This document shows, one piece after another, positions 54,365 to 62,646 of a stretch of DNA of 64,000 nt (its first letter is position 1; the number at the start of each line of letters is the position of its first letter). Under the pieces are notes generated by a model. The model searched no databases. It worked only from the letters and a program-made list of their open reading frames with translations, and had not been told where the DNA came from. A program made the position numbers and the translations under genes. Source of the stretch: Chlamydiales bacterium (GTDB lineage: Bacteria > Chlamydiota > Chlamydiia > Chlamydiales > JAAKFR01); the NCBI GenBank assembly GCA_022601535.1, contig JAJACK010000002.1, forward strand, positions 124,001 to 188,000. The letters are read 5' to 3'.

Positions 54365-55936
54365 ATGTTTGACCAAACAGTTGCCAAAAGTCAATGGGAG
54401 CAGATCGGAGCTTTTCACCACCATGGAATTTGTCTTCCCCTCTTCTCCATCCATTCACAAAATAGCTCAGGCATTGGAGAATTTTTTGACCTCATTCCCT
54501 TGATCAAATGGTGCCAAACCATTGGCTTTGATGTGATCCAACTCCTTCCCCTCAATGACACAGGGCTTGGTACAAGCCCCTATGATGCAATCTCGGCCTT
54601 TGCTCTAAATCCGATCCATCTTTCAATGAGCGCCCTTCCTGAGCTCGATCGTATTGTCAATGCAAAAGACAAGCTTAAAAAAATCGCCTACTGGTGTAGC
54701 ACGCCAAGGGTAAAACACCACATTGTTCGAGAGCTTAAAGGCGTCTTTTTCAAAGAGTATGTTCCAACTGTCGCTCCTGTAATCACATCCCTTCCCGCCT
54801 ACAAAAAATTCACCGAGGAGAACCACGACTGGCTTGAGCCGTTCGCTCTTTTTAAAGCTTTGAAAGAGAACCAATATTGGCAACATTGGCAAGAGTGGCC
54901 ACAAGAGCTTAAAAAGCCGAACGAAGGAGAGTATGACCAGCTTCTTAAAACGCATAAACACTCTATTGAATTTCATCAAATCATTCAATATCTATGCTTT
55001 GCACAGCTCAAGCAAGTAAAAGAGATTGCAAGTGAGCACAACGTGTTTCTAAAAGGAGATATTCCCATCCTCATTAGTCGAGATAGCGCTGATGTGTGGC
55101 ACAATCGACACCTCTTCAACCTTGATCTTTCAGCTGGTGCTCCTCCAGACATGTATTCACGTGACGGGCAAAATTGGGGATTCCCCCTCTATCATTGGGA
55201 GATTTTAGAGAGAAGTGGTTACACCTTTTGGAAACGACGACTTGAAGTTGCCTCTACGCTTTATAATATCTACCGAATCGATCATGTTGTCGGCTTCTTC
55301 CGCCTTTGGGGAATCCCTTCAGGGGCTCTTCCTACTGAAGGGACCTTTTTTCCTCCTGGAAAAGAAGAGTGGATCCCCCACGGAAAGAAAATCATGGAGA
55401 TGATGCTTCATGCCTCACAAATGCTCCCCATTGGTGAAGATCTTGGCCTTGTCCCAGTTGAAGTGAAAAAGACCCTTTATAATCTTGGAATTTGTGGAAC
55501 AAAAGCGATGCGCTGGGAAAGAGATTACAACGAAGGAGGCACTTTCTTTCCCCTTTCAACCTATGAGCCCACTTCGATGACAACTGTATCCACACACGAC
55601 ACAGACACCCTACAACTCTGGTGGAAACACTTTCCCAAAGAAGCCAAGCTCTATTCTGAATTCAAAAGTTGGGATTACAAGCCCTTCCTCACACTTGAGA
55701 GACAAAAAGAGATTCTATATGATGCTCACCACTCAGGAAGCCTCTTTCACATCAATTTACTCCAAGAGTACCTTGCACTTTTTCCCGAACTTGTTTCTAA
55801 TCATCCTACAGAGGAAAGAATCAATATTCCTGGCAAAATTCTCGACACTAACTGGACCTATCGATTCATCCCAAGCGTTGAACAGATTTCAGGTAATGAG
55901 CAACTTACACACATGATGAAGGAGATCATATGTTAA
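54365..55936 (+). CDS. malQ: 4-alpha-glucanotransferase (amylomaltase)
   Basis: 523 residues, GH77. Motifs: GICLPLFSIHSQNSSGIGEF, VIQLLPLNDTG, GTSPYDAISAFALNP, LKGDIPILISRDSADVW, the catalytic-nucleophile region YRIDHVVGFFRLWGIP, the acid/base GEDLGLVP and the transition-state Asp in VSTHDTDTL. It rearranges maltodextrins in glycogen metabolism. It lies at the end of the T3SS operon with zero-base spacing, as in Chlamydia. It overlaps the next unknown gene by 7 bases. Confidence 0.95.
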   Translation: MFDQTVAKSQWEQIGAFHHHGICLPLFSIHSQNSSGIGEFFDLIPLIKWCQTIGFDVIQLLPLNDTGLGTSPYDAISAFALNPIHLSMSALPELDRIVNAKDKLKKIAYWCSTPRVKHHIVRELKGVFFKEYVPTVAPVITSLPAYKKFTEENHDWLEPFALFKALKENQYWQHWQEWPQELKKPNEGEYDQLLKTHKHSIEFHQIIQYLCFAQLKQVKEIASEHNVFLKGDIPILISRDSADVWHNRHLFNLDLSAGAPPDMYSRDGQNWGFPLYHWEILERSGYTFWKRRLEVASTLYNIYRIDHVVGFFRLWGIPSGALPTEGTFFPPGKEEWIPHGKKIMEMMLHASQMLPIGEDLGLVPVEVKKTLYNLGICGTKAMRWERDYNEGGTFFPLSTYEPTSMTTVSTHDTDTLQLWWKHFPKEAKLYSEFKSWDYKPFLTLERQKEILYDAHHSGSLFHINLLQEYLALFPELVSNHPTEERINIPGKILDTNWTYRFIPSVEQISGNEQLTHMMKEIIC

Positions 55937-56451
55937 ATAAACAACAAAAAGAAGACCAAATTAAAGCAGAGATCAGTCTTCATATCTTACGCGCTTTACT
56001 TCCCATTGATGAGAAATCTAGAAGTGAGATAGAAACATGCTCCAAAGCTTTGCGTCAATTGATGGAAGAGAAAATCCCTGCTGAGAAAAAAGGAGAAGCA
56101 CTCAACACACTCCTCGCTCCCCTCAACCTCACCTTTAAATTTCTCACAGATGAAATAGCCAAAGAGTACATTATGAATAATCCCAATGTTCACCAAGTGA
56201 CGAAACTCTCGGCAGAATTTCTCTCTTGGGCCTCCTTAAATGGCAATTTTAAAGACTTTGGCCTAGATAAACTTGTCCACTCTATCTTTGCAGAAGTGAA
56301 CAAGCCCAAAACATCTGCAACAGATGCTCTTGTAACTATCCAACAAGCGCTTGGAGCTGCAATGCTCCTTCTTAAATTTAGAAAAGAAGGGCCAATTCCA
56401 CAACCGCAAAATACATTTGTTGAACGAAAGAAAAAAGAAGTGGATCAATAG
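55930..56451 (+). CDS. Unknown helical protein after malQ (173 aa)
   Basis: No family is recognised. It is predominantly helical and charged, with no signal peptide. It begins MLNKQQKEDQIKAEISLHIL and has LSAEFLSWASLNGNFKDFG in the middle and a Pro/Gln-rich, then basic C-terminus ending ERKKKEVDQ. The ATG lies 7 bases inside malQ after GGAG, so it is coupled to the T3SS-malQ operon. From memory, Chlamydia has rpmB directly after malQ, so this gene and the following minus-strand block are extra. An accessory T3SS role is possible but unsupported. Confidence 0.65.
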   Translation: MLNKQQKEDQIKAEISLHILRALLPIDEKSRSEIETCSKALRQLMEEKIPAEKKGEALNTLLAPLNLTFKFLTDEIAKEYIMNNPNVHQVTKLSAEFLSWASLNGNFKDFGLDKLVHSIFAEVNKPKTSATDALVTIQQALGAAMLLLKFRKEGPIPQPQNTFVERKKKEVDQ

Positions 56452-56457
56452 CGGCAG

Positions 56458-57318
56458 TTACTCAGAGAGGATTGAGCGAAATACAGACGTTGCACCATTC
56501 TCCTGAGACATGATCGGTGGTCCTTTAGGAAATTGTAATACTCGTTGCAGACAAGAATGTTTCTCGGCAACAGGAGTTCCTCTTACATCAAAAGTACGAA
56601 GTTGAGTGAGCGTTAACATAGAAGATGAAAGGGACCCAACATACGGGTTATTAGATAAATAAAGCCCCGATAATTGACCTTTCATCTTTCCCCAATCATC
56701 AGGAAGCTGATGAAACAGAGAATTTTCCATCAAAAGATCCGTTAACCTTTCACATTGGGTTAAAACGACTGGAAATGTAGAAAGCTCGTTTCTATTTAAA
56801 TTGAGAACCTCTAACTCACTCAACGCAGTCAATCCTTCAGGAAGCTTTCTAAGCTGATTATCTTGTAAATCAAGCTTTTTTAATCTGGCTAGCACAAGTA
56901 CCGAATCTGGAAATATCGTAATCGAAGCTCTAGAGAGATTGAGATGGGTTAATGTGTTAAGAAGATGACCTTTAAAATCATACCTAATAGAAGGGTTCTC
57001 TCCTAAATCCAAACTTCTTAAATTTAAAAGAAAGGAGACGCCTTCTGGAACCTTCTTGAGGTCTTTCCATCTTAAATCAACGCTCTGTTGTCTCAAAAGA
57101 ATAGAAAGAGGAGTGGAAACAGAGCTATTGCTTTCTAACCATCTTAGTTCCATTAAAGCCCTTTTAGCTTGTGGACTTGCTTCTTGCTCAGGCTCTGTAA
57201 GGGCCCCAGCAAGAGAGGCAAAAATATTATAAACATATTCGCAAGGATCTGAGGTTTGTTCAGCAGGAGGAATCTGCAAGTCGAAAAGGGTTCTATTTAA
57301 GGGGATTTTAAGCGTCAT
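56458..57318 (-). CDS. LRR protein without NEL domain (286 aa)
   Basis: A Ser/Pro-containing N-terminus and a helical linker (1-75) are followed by about seven LRRs (80-255), for instance LARLKKLDLQDNQLRKLPEG and LSELEVLNLNRNELSTFP, and a short tail PPIMSQENGATSVFRSILSE. It contains no CGDR and no NEL-like domain. The ATG overlaps the stop of the upstream Inc-like gene by 4 bases (ATGA), so the two are translationally coupled and probably act together. The combination echoes the Inc-like + LRR part of the large proteins at 2018 and 4179, here as separate chains. Confidence 0.78.
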   Translation of the reverse strand: MTLKIPLNRTLFDLQIPPAEQTSDPCEYVYNIFASLAGALTEPEQEASPQAKRALMELRWLESNSSVSTPLSILLRQQSVDLRWKDLKKVPEGVSFLLNLRSLDLGENPSIRYDFKGHLLNTLTHLNLSRASITIFPDSVLVLARLKKLDLQDNQLRKLPEGLTALSELEVLNLNRNELSTFPVVLTQCERLTDLLMENSLFHQLPDDWGKMKGQLSGLYLSNNPYVGSLSSSMLTLTQLRTFDVRGTPVAEKHSCLQRVLQFPKGPPIMSQENGATSVFRSILSE

Positions 57319-57641
57319 GTGGAAGGATGATACGCCGGATTGTAGGTTGCCTGCAACAATAAATCTATTTCCTCTATGGAACGATCTGCTTTAAGCGAAG
57401 CCTCATCTACATCTACTCGTTCTTTATCGATCTTAGAAACCTTTTTTTTAAGCATATAAAACGTTCCACCGATAAGACCGACCAATCCCCCTCTCATCAT
57501 GACCGGGGCTCCTAAAGCGCCAGGATGCAGAGCTCCAAGGATCACTAATGCCAAGGCTGTCAAGGTGATTAGACCGGCAGCTCCCCTCTTAAAGGAAATT
57601 TGAACTGAGTCTAAATATGATTTATTTACAATCAATCCCAT
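57315..57641 (-). CDS. Small Inc-like protein coupled to LRR gene (108 aa)
   Basis: 108 residues. After a short basic start (MGLIVNKSYLDSVQISFKRG), two hydrophobic segments (about 22-41 and 46-64) are separated by HPGALGAP. A charged helical tail rich in Lys/Asp/Glu follows. This is a minimal bilobed Inc-type architecture. The last bases overlap the LRR gene start. No Shine-Dalgarno is present; a perfect TATAAT stands 7 bases before the ATG. Confidence 0.68.
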   Translation of the reverse strand: MGLIVNKSYLDSVQISFKRGAAGLITLTALALVILGALHPGALGAPVMMRGGLVGLIGGTFYMLKKKVSKIDKERVDVDEASLKADRSIEEIDLLLQATYNPAYHPST

Positions 57642-57648
57642 ATAAATT

Positions 57649-57654
57649 ATTATA
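57649..57654 (-). promoter_or_regulatory. -10 element of the Inc-like/LRR operon
   Basis: A perfect TATAAT on the minus strand, 7 bases before the ATG at 57641. No convincing -35 lies at 16-18 bases. The surroundings are very AT-rich. Confidence 0.4.
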
Positions 57655-57715
57655 CAATAAATTTATATGCAAATTATTAAGTTTTTGTTAACCTTTAAAA
57701 AAGATTATTGTCGGT

Positions 57716-59593
57716 TTATTTGGTGAGTGTTGTAGCACTCTCTTCTTCTAGAGCCTCAAGCCTTTTTTCTCGAAGGTCGTGCCCTCCTTCCTCCTGAAAA
57801 GAGTCCTCTTCAAGCCTTTTCAAAAGGCCGTTTATGATTTGTTTGGTGAGCTTTGTGACAGCTTCTTCTTTTTGAGTCTCAAGTCTTTTATTTCGAGTGA
57901 AGTACTCCCCTGACTGAAGAGAGCCCTCATCAAGCATTTTCAAAAGACTCTCTTGCGCAGCTTGAATTCCACTTATTATTTTAAAGAATTCTGAGGTATA
58001 GTGCTCCTTTAGATACCTCTCCCAGCAGCCAAGCTCTATGAGTAATTCAGCACGAGGAATCGCCTCAATCTCTTTAGCAATCTCCTCAAGTTCATCGTTT
58101 GAAATCTTTCCAATTTTTCTATAACACATCCCAGTACTCACCGTGGCAAGCTTCAACCTCTTTTCTAATTTGCCTTCAGCATAAAGAACCTTTTCTACAT
58201 CCTCAAAACCTGGATATCGATTTAAAACAGCACCCCTTAACTTTAGAGTTCGAGCACAACTAACAAGGAGTTCTACCCTCTCTAAAAGAGTTGTATCAGG
58301 AGGGAGGGTGTGTAATCTCCACTCTGTGTAGACAAGATTGAGAGACATAGCGGCTCTATCTCCGCATTCGGTGAGATCAGCTGCAATGAAATCAAAGAAA
58401 ATCTTTCTAAATTCAGCATCTTTATAGATAGTTTCTAGGATGGGACAAACCCTTATGGCAAGGTTTTCTTGATCGAATTGAAAATCCCTTACTTTTTCTA
58501 AACGACTAATCCATCGATAGAAACTACTTTTTTGCCCTTCTGTGAGCGGAGGATCTGGCCACTCCTCAACGGTGTTGGCGAGCCCTTTCCATAGTTGAAT
58601 TTTGGAGGGAAGTTTATTAAAATCTCCTAGAGAGCGGATCCGTTTACATGCTTCTAGAATCTGATCACGATTCAATGGGGAAATAGCAGTCTCTCTAATC
58701 TGAAGCTGTCTTAGTTGAGCACAATTTCCCAAAGAGATTGGATAGGAAGAGAGCTTTGGATTTCCAGCAACTGTAAAGGTTGTGAGTTGACTCAGATCTC
58801 CAATAGAAGGGGGAATCATCTCTAGACAGTTAACATGCAAATCAAGTTCAATCAGTTGAGTTAGTCGCCCAAGTGCATCAGGAAGAGTTGTCAATTTATT
58901 ATTGCTCACAGAAAATTCGCGTAATTCCGCTAAATTACCTACCACATCAGGAAGAGCTATCAACTGGTTGTGATCGACAAAGAGGTGGGTTAGGCTTCTT
59001 AAATGACCTATCATGTTAGGAAGAGTTGATAGATTGTTTGCATTCACATAAAGCTTTTTCAACTGTTCTAGAGCTCCCATTTCAGCAGGAAGAGTTTCCA
59101 ATTGGTTGTGATGGACAATAAGGTGAGTTAAGTTTATCAACCTTCCTATTGCTTCAGGAAGGTCTCTTAGCTGATTATTTTCCGCAGAAAGTGTGGTTAG
59201 ATTTGTCAAATCACCTATCGCATCAGGAAGCTCTCTTAATTTATTTCCATTTACAAAAAGTTCCGTTAAATTAGTCAAGTTTCCTATCGCATCAGGAAGG
59301 TCACTTAAGTCGTTATTGTGCAGATAGAGTTCGGTTAGGTTTATCAATTTCCCTATCGTGTTGGGAAGTGTTGTCAACCCCTTATTCGATAAATTTAAAC
59401 TTGTTTGACGAAGCAACAGCCCCTCTTCAATAGCACTGCTCATTTCAGGAGAATAGGTTTGCAAAAAACGGATAAGCTCCTCAAATTCTTCAAGAGGAAT
59501 ATGGGTCGCAGCATTTTTTGCCCTCAATCTCTCACAAGCTCGTAGGTAAGGCAGTTGAGTGGTAGAAGGTAGTCCATACTGGATCGGATTCAT
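57716..59593 (-). CDS. LRR + NEL-type E3 ubiquitin ligase, copy 4, with duplicated tail
   Basis: 625 residues from the ATG at 59593 (MNPIQYGLPSTTQ, like the MNPID start of copy 1). The frame is open upstream, but that part overlaps the next gene and looks non-coding. TACAAT (complement of 59600-59605) lies 6 bases before this ATG. Order: short polar start, ATHIPLEEFEELIRFLQ module, about ten LRRs, NEL-like domain with the catalytic-type Cys410 in LTECGDRAAMSLN, then EDVEKVLYAEGKLEKRLKL and LGCWERYLKEHY. It lacks the hydrophobic pair. The C-terminus carries an extra ~37 residues that repeat the terminal helix (KRLETQKEEAVTKLTKQ, then KRLEALEEESATTLTK). Confidence 0.78.
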   Translation of the reverse strand: MNPIQYGLPSTTQLPYLRACERLRAKNAATHIPLEEFEELIRFLQTYSPEMSSAIEEGLLLRQTSLNLSNKGLTTLPNTIGKLINLTELYLHNNDLSDLPDAIGNLTNLTELFVNGNKLRELPDAIGDLTNLTTLSAENNQLRDLPEAIGRLINLTHLIVHHNQLETLPAEMGALEQLKKLYVNANNLSTLPNMIGHLRSLTHLFVDHNQLIALPDVVGNLAELREFSVSNNKLTTLPDALGRLTQLIELDLHVNCLEMIPPSIGDLSQLTTFTVAGNPKLSSYPISLGNCAQLRQLQIRETAISPLNRDQILEACKRIRSLGDFNKLPSKIQLWKGLANTVEEWPDPPLTEGQKSSFYRWISRLEKVRDFQFDQENLAIRVCPILETIYKDAEFRKIFFDFIAADLTECGDRAAMSLNLVYTEWRLHTLPPDTTLLERVELLVSCARTLKLRGAVLNRYPGFEDVEKVLYAEGKLEKRLKLATVSTGMCYRKIGKISNDELEEIAKEIEAIPRAELLIELGCWERYLKEHYTSEFFKIISGIQAAQESLLKMLDEGSLQSGEYFTRNKRLETQKEEAVTKLTKQIINGLLKRLEEDSFQEEGGHDLREKRLEALEEESATTLTK

Positions 59594-59688
59594 AAGGGTA
59601 TTGTAAATAAATCTTGCATTAAACGCATAGTATTTTAGCATGTTGCAGTAGAGAGTGATCTTGAAAAATAGTTTTTTGAGACCCTCTT

Positions 59689-61164
59689 TTAAAAAGGGCA
59701 GTGGAAAGAGAGTTCGAGACGAAGCTCTTTTAATGCTTTGGGGTAAAAATCTCGCTCTAAGGTGAGTTTTTCTGCTCTTTCCAAATAGTTCCAGCAACTT
59801 TTAAAATCGTGCCGTTGACCGTGAAGAACCGCAAGATAGTAGTTGACCGTTGGATCATTGGGGCAAATTTCGTGGTACTGGAGAAGAAGATCAATCGCCT
59901 CTTTTACTCGATTCAGTTGCACCCAGGTGACAGCAAGCTGCTCAAGGCCATCGCGGAAATGAGGATAGGTTTGAAGAACTTTTTGCAGCCGCTCTTGTTT
60001 CTTCTGAATCGATTCTCGCGTTTGATCAACATGCATAAAAACGACTTTAACCCCTTCAAGATCAACTTTTCCTTCGAGATAATCTTTAGCCAGGCGACGA
60101 CAAATTACCGCTTCATCGGGTAGGTGTTCTTTGATCTCTTCTAGAAGCTCTCTCCCTTCTGCTTCTCGCCCCTCAAAAAGGTAGGTATAGCCAAGAAGCT
60201 CTTTAAGAAGAGAATCATTTGGCATATAAGGAAGTGCTTTTTCATACGCACTCAATGCTTTGGAAAACTTTTCTGTGTGGAGATAGACAGACGCTTGGTT
60301 GACGTGTGTCATTCCAACCACTTCTTTTAAAGTGCGCATCTCAAGTCGACGGGTATTGACCCCTAAATACCCTTCCGACGGCATATCTACACCACGCGCT
60401 GTTGTCTCTATATTGACAACTTCATTGCCGATGCGACACCGAACATAGATATGACCCGGAGGCGTCACGATTTCAAGAGGAAGATCGATCCGTTGTGCAA
60501 TGGCAAGATAGAGCGCTGTCACACCTAAACAAACACCGAGGTGATCATCCATGACAGATGGCAAAAATGTAAAGAGATCGATATCTTTAGCATAGATAGA
60601 TTGAGGTGGAAATCGAAAATGCATCTCATTAAAAATGAATTGATTTGTTGCTGCAATCTTTTGCTTAGCCGTTGCATCGAGTGGTAACCTTGCAACAATT
60701 TGAAGCGCCATCAAGTCGAGGAGTGCCGAGTAGTTACGCGCCGCTGCAAGTGCATCTTCTTCCATTTGGGAGAGAATAAGTGCTTTGCCTAAGTCTATTT
60801 CATCTGAAGGAAGGGGAAAGAGCTCTTCTTCTGTCGTAGCGTGATACCCTTTAAGCTTCCGATTTGGAAAGGAAGAGGCTAGCCGCTCAACAAGAGTGAG
60901 TTCTTCTTCGGTAAGCATTTCCGAAGACCCTTTTAGTCGATTGACGAGGGGGACCAAGGGGATGATATTTTGATTTGCTCGGAGAAGTTCTGTTGCGCGT
61001 AAAAGAGCTCGGCTCCCCTCCTCTGTTTGGGGATAGAGTTCGTAAAAAGCAAGCGCCTGGGCGATCGAGCGAGGATCTAATGTGTTATAGAGTGTTCCAA
61101 GATCAGAAAAACCTGGAAGTGTGAAGAAAACAGAGAGAAGTGTTGTGAGCCAGATTTTTTTCAT
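59689..61164 (-). CDS. Exported transglutaminase-like (SirB1-type) protein with TPRs
   Basis: 491 residues with a signal peptide (1-20, MKKIWLTTLLSVFFTLPGFS). A Transglut_core2-like domain (about 150-290) shows DDHLGVCLGVTALYLAIA with a candidate catalytic Cys, PGHIYVR with the His, and VNIET. TPR-like helical repeats follow to the end (about 300-480; YEKALPYMPNDSLLKELLGY). The protein is presumably periplasmic or exported; the substrate is unknown. Its start overlaps the sthA stop by 4 bases, so they are co-translated. About 95 bases separate its end from LRR copy 4. Confidence 0.8.
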   Translation of the reverse strand: MKKIWLTTLLSVFFTLPGFSDLGTLYNTLDPRSIAQALAFYELYPQTEEGSRALLRATELLRANQNIIPLVPLVNRLKGSSEMLTEEELTLVERLASSFPNRKLKGYHATTEEELFPLPSDEIDLGKALILSQMEEDALAAARNYSALLDLMALQIVARLPLDATAKQKIAATNQFIFNEMHFRFPPQSIYAKDIDLFTFLPSVMDDHLGVCLGVTALYLAIAQRIDLPLEIVTPPGHIYVRCRIGNEVVNIETTARGVDMPSEGYLGVNTRRLEMRTLKEVVGMTHVNQASVYLHTEKFSKALSAYEKALPYMPNDSLLKELLGYTYLFEGREAEGRELLEEIKEHLPDEAVICRRLAKDYLEGKVDLEGVKVVFMHVDQTRESIQKKQERLQKVLQTYPHFRDGLEQLAVTWVQLNRVKEAIDLLLQYHEICPNDPTVNYYLAVLHGQRHDFKSCWNYLERAEKLTLERDFYPKALKELRLELSFHCPF

Positions 61165-62540
61165 TTGATCTTATTCAACCCATTGAATGCCGCTATCCGA
61201 TACCCTTCAGCAAATGTAGGGTAATTAAAAACTTGATCGACAAAGTAATCAAGTGTTGCGTGAAAGCTCATCGCCAACTGTCCAATATGGATGAGCTCTG
61301 TCGCACTTCGTCCAACGATATGTACACCAAAAAGTTTGAGTGTTTTTTTGCAAAATAGAATTTTAAATAGTCCCAAGTTACTACTCCCCGTAATATGTGA
61401 ACGGGCAATTTCATAATAATAAGCACGTCCCACTTCGTAATCCACTCCTTTTTTAATCAACTCTTCTTCAGTGAGACCACAACATGAAATTTCAGGGATC
61501 GTATAAATTCCAAGAGGAAAGAAAGAGGGAAATTCATGAGTCGCTTCTCCAAAGGCGTGACGAGCCGCCAAACGCCCTTGTTCTAAAGAGGTTGAGGCAA
61601 GAGCTGGAAATCCCACAACATCTCCAGCCGCATAAATATGCGGGTGAGATGTTTGGAAAAATGGATTAATGGTGATATAGCCATATTTTGTCATCTCAAG
61701 CTCAAGCTCAAGTGTTTGCACTTGAGCTTCCCTCCCAAGTGCATAGAGAAGAGCATCTCCCTCAAATAGAGAGCCATCTTCACACGTGACATGTGCCCGC
61801 CCTTTTATCTTCTTGATCTCCTTCGGAACCTTTTTAGGTGCAAAGGTAAGCCCATTCTCATTTAAACCCACTTGCAGATGGGTTCCAATTTCAGCATCGA
61901 GTTGTGGAAGGAGTCTCTCTCGCTTATCTAAGACAGTCACCTTGCATCCGAGTGCCGTAAAAAAGCTGGCATACTCAGCGCCAATTACACCCCCTCCCAA
62001 AACAAGCATTGTCTTGGGAACTCGATCAATCGAGAGGAGGCGTGTGGAGTCTAAAATCACCTGCTCATCAAATGGCACATGGAGTGGATTCCGTGGTTCT
62101 GACCCTGTTGCAATCAAATATTTTTTTGCAATTATCTGATGGGTTACCTCTCCCTTTTCATCGACAATCTCAAGGGTGTGAGGATTTTTAAACCGAGCCA
62201 TTCCCCGGATGTGGAGAATATGATTTTTTCGAAGTTGACGGTGCAAAATTGCCCGCTCTCCCTCTAAAACTGCATTGAGTCGGTAATTCAAATCATTGAT
62301 TGACACCTCAGTCATGCAGCTCGATCCGTAAAAAGCTCGTTCATTGTAACGGCGAAGATCGATGATTGCTGCTCTAAGCGATTTAGAAGGAATCGTCCCT
62401 GAGTTAAGACAATTTCCCCCTAAAACAACATCTTTCTCTATGATAACAACAGACTTACCAAGCTTTGCCGCCTGAATCGCCCCTTTTTGACCTGCAGGCC
62501 CTGATCCAATCACGGCAAAGTCGATATTTAGGATTTCCAT
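61161..62540 (-). CDS. sthA: Soluble pyridine nucleotide transhydrogenase (Si-specific)
   Basis: 459 residues of the FAD disulfide-oxidoreductase superfamily. FAD site AVIGSGPAGQKGA, then GGNCLNSGTIPSKSLR: only one cysteine where lipoamide dehydrogenase has C-x4-C, plus the GTIPSK variant typical of SthA. The NAD site is VLGGGVIGAEYASFFTALG, and there are FAD-binding IYAAGDVVG and dimer-interface segments. It moves hydride between NADPH and NAD+ in the cytosol. The missing second cysteine excludes a normal disulfide reductase. It is the first gene of a minus-strand unit with the transglutaminase gene and is divergent from rpmB. Confidence 0.88.
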   Translation of the reverse strand: MEILNIDFAVIGSGPAGQKGAIQAAKLGKSVVIIEKDVVLGGNCLNSGTIPSKSLRAAIIDLRRYNERAFYGSSCMTEVSINDLNYRLNAVLEGERAILHRQLRKNHILHIRGMARFKNPHTLEIVDEKGEVTHQIIAKKYLIATGSEPRNPLHVPFDEQVILDSTRLLSIDRVPKTMLVLGGGVIGAEYASFFTALGCKVTVLDKRERLLPQLDAEIGTHLQVGLNENGLTFAPKKVPKEIKKIKGRAHVTCEDGSLFEGDALLYALGREAQVQTLELELEMTKYGYITINPFFQTSHPHIYAAGDVVGFPALASTSLEQGRLAARHAFGEATHEFPSFFPLGIYTIPEISCCGLTEEELIKKGVDYEVGRAYYYEIARSHITGSSNLGLFKILFCKKTLKLFGVHIVGRSATELIHIGQLAMSFHATLDYFVDQVFNYPTFAEGYRIAAFNGLNKIK

Positions 62541-62591
62541 ACGGGTGTGGTATCAAGTCACATGCCAATTATAATTTTAAAAAACTCTTTC

Positions 62592-62620
62592 TTGTCAGAT
62601 TTGGAAAAAAATGCTACGCT
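62592..62620 (+). promoter_or_regulatory. Promoter of rpmB
   Basis: TTGTCA (62592-62597) and TACGCT (62615-62620) are 17 bases apart, followed by a ~26-base leader and AGGAG at 62633-62637. The -10 is identical to that of rpmG. Confidence 0.65.
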
Positions 62621-62646
62621 GTTTCCCTTTAGTAGGAGAAATTCAT

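Noticed and set aside
59594-59797. N-terminal extension of LRR-NEL copy 4
   Set aside because: It overlaps the 3' end of the transglutaminase gene and is dissimilar to the other copies, whereas MNPIQ at 59593 matches the start of copy 1.
61161-62540. Dihydrolipoamide dehydrogenase or mercuric reductase
   Set aside because: Only one Cys in the active-site loop (GGNCLNSGTIPSK) and the GTIPSK variant favour SthA.
62611-62646. Twelve extra N-terminal residues on L28
   Set aside because: The ATG at 62611 lies in the promoter -10 region, and the good SD serves the ATG at 62647.
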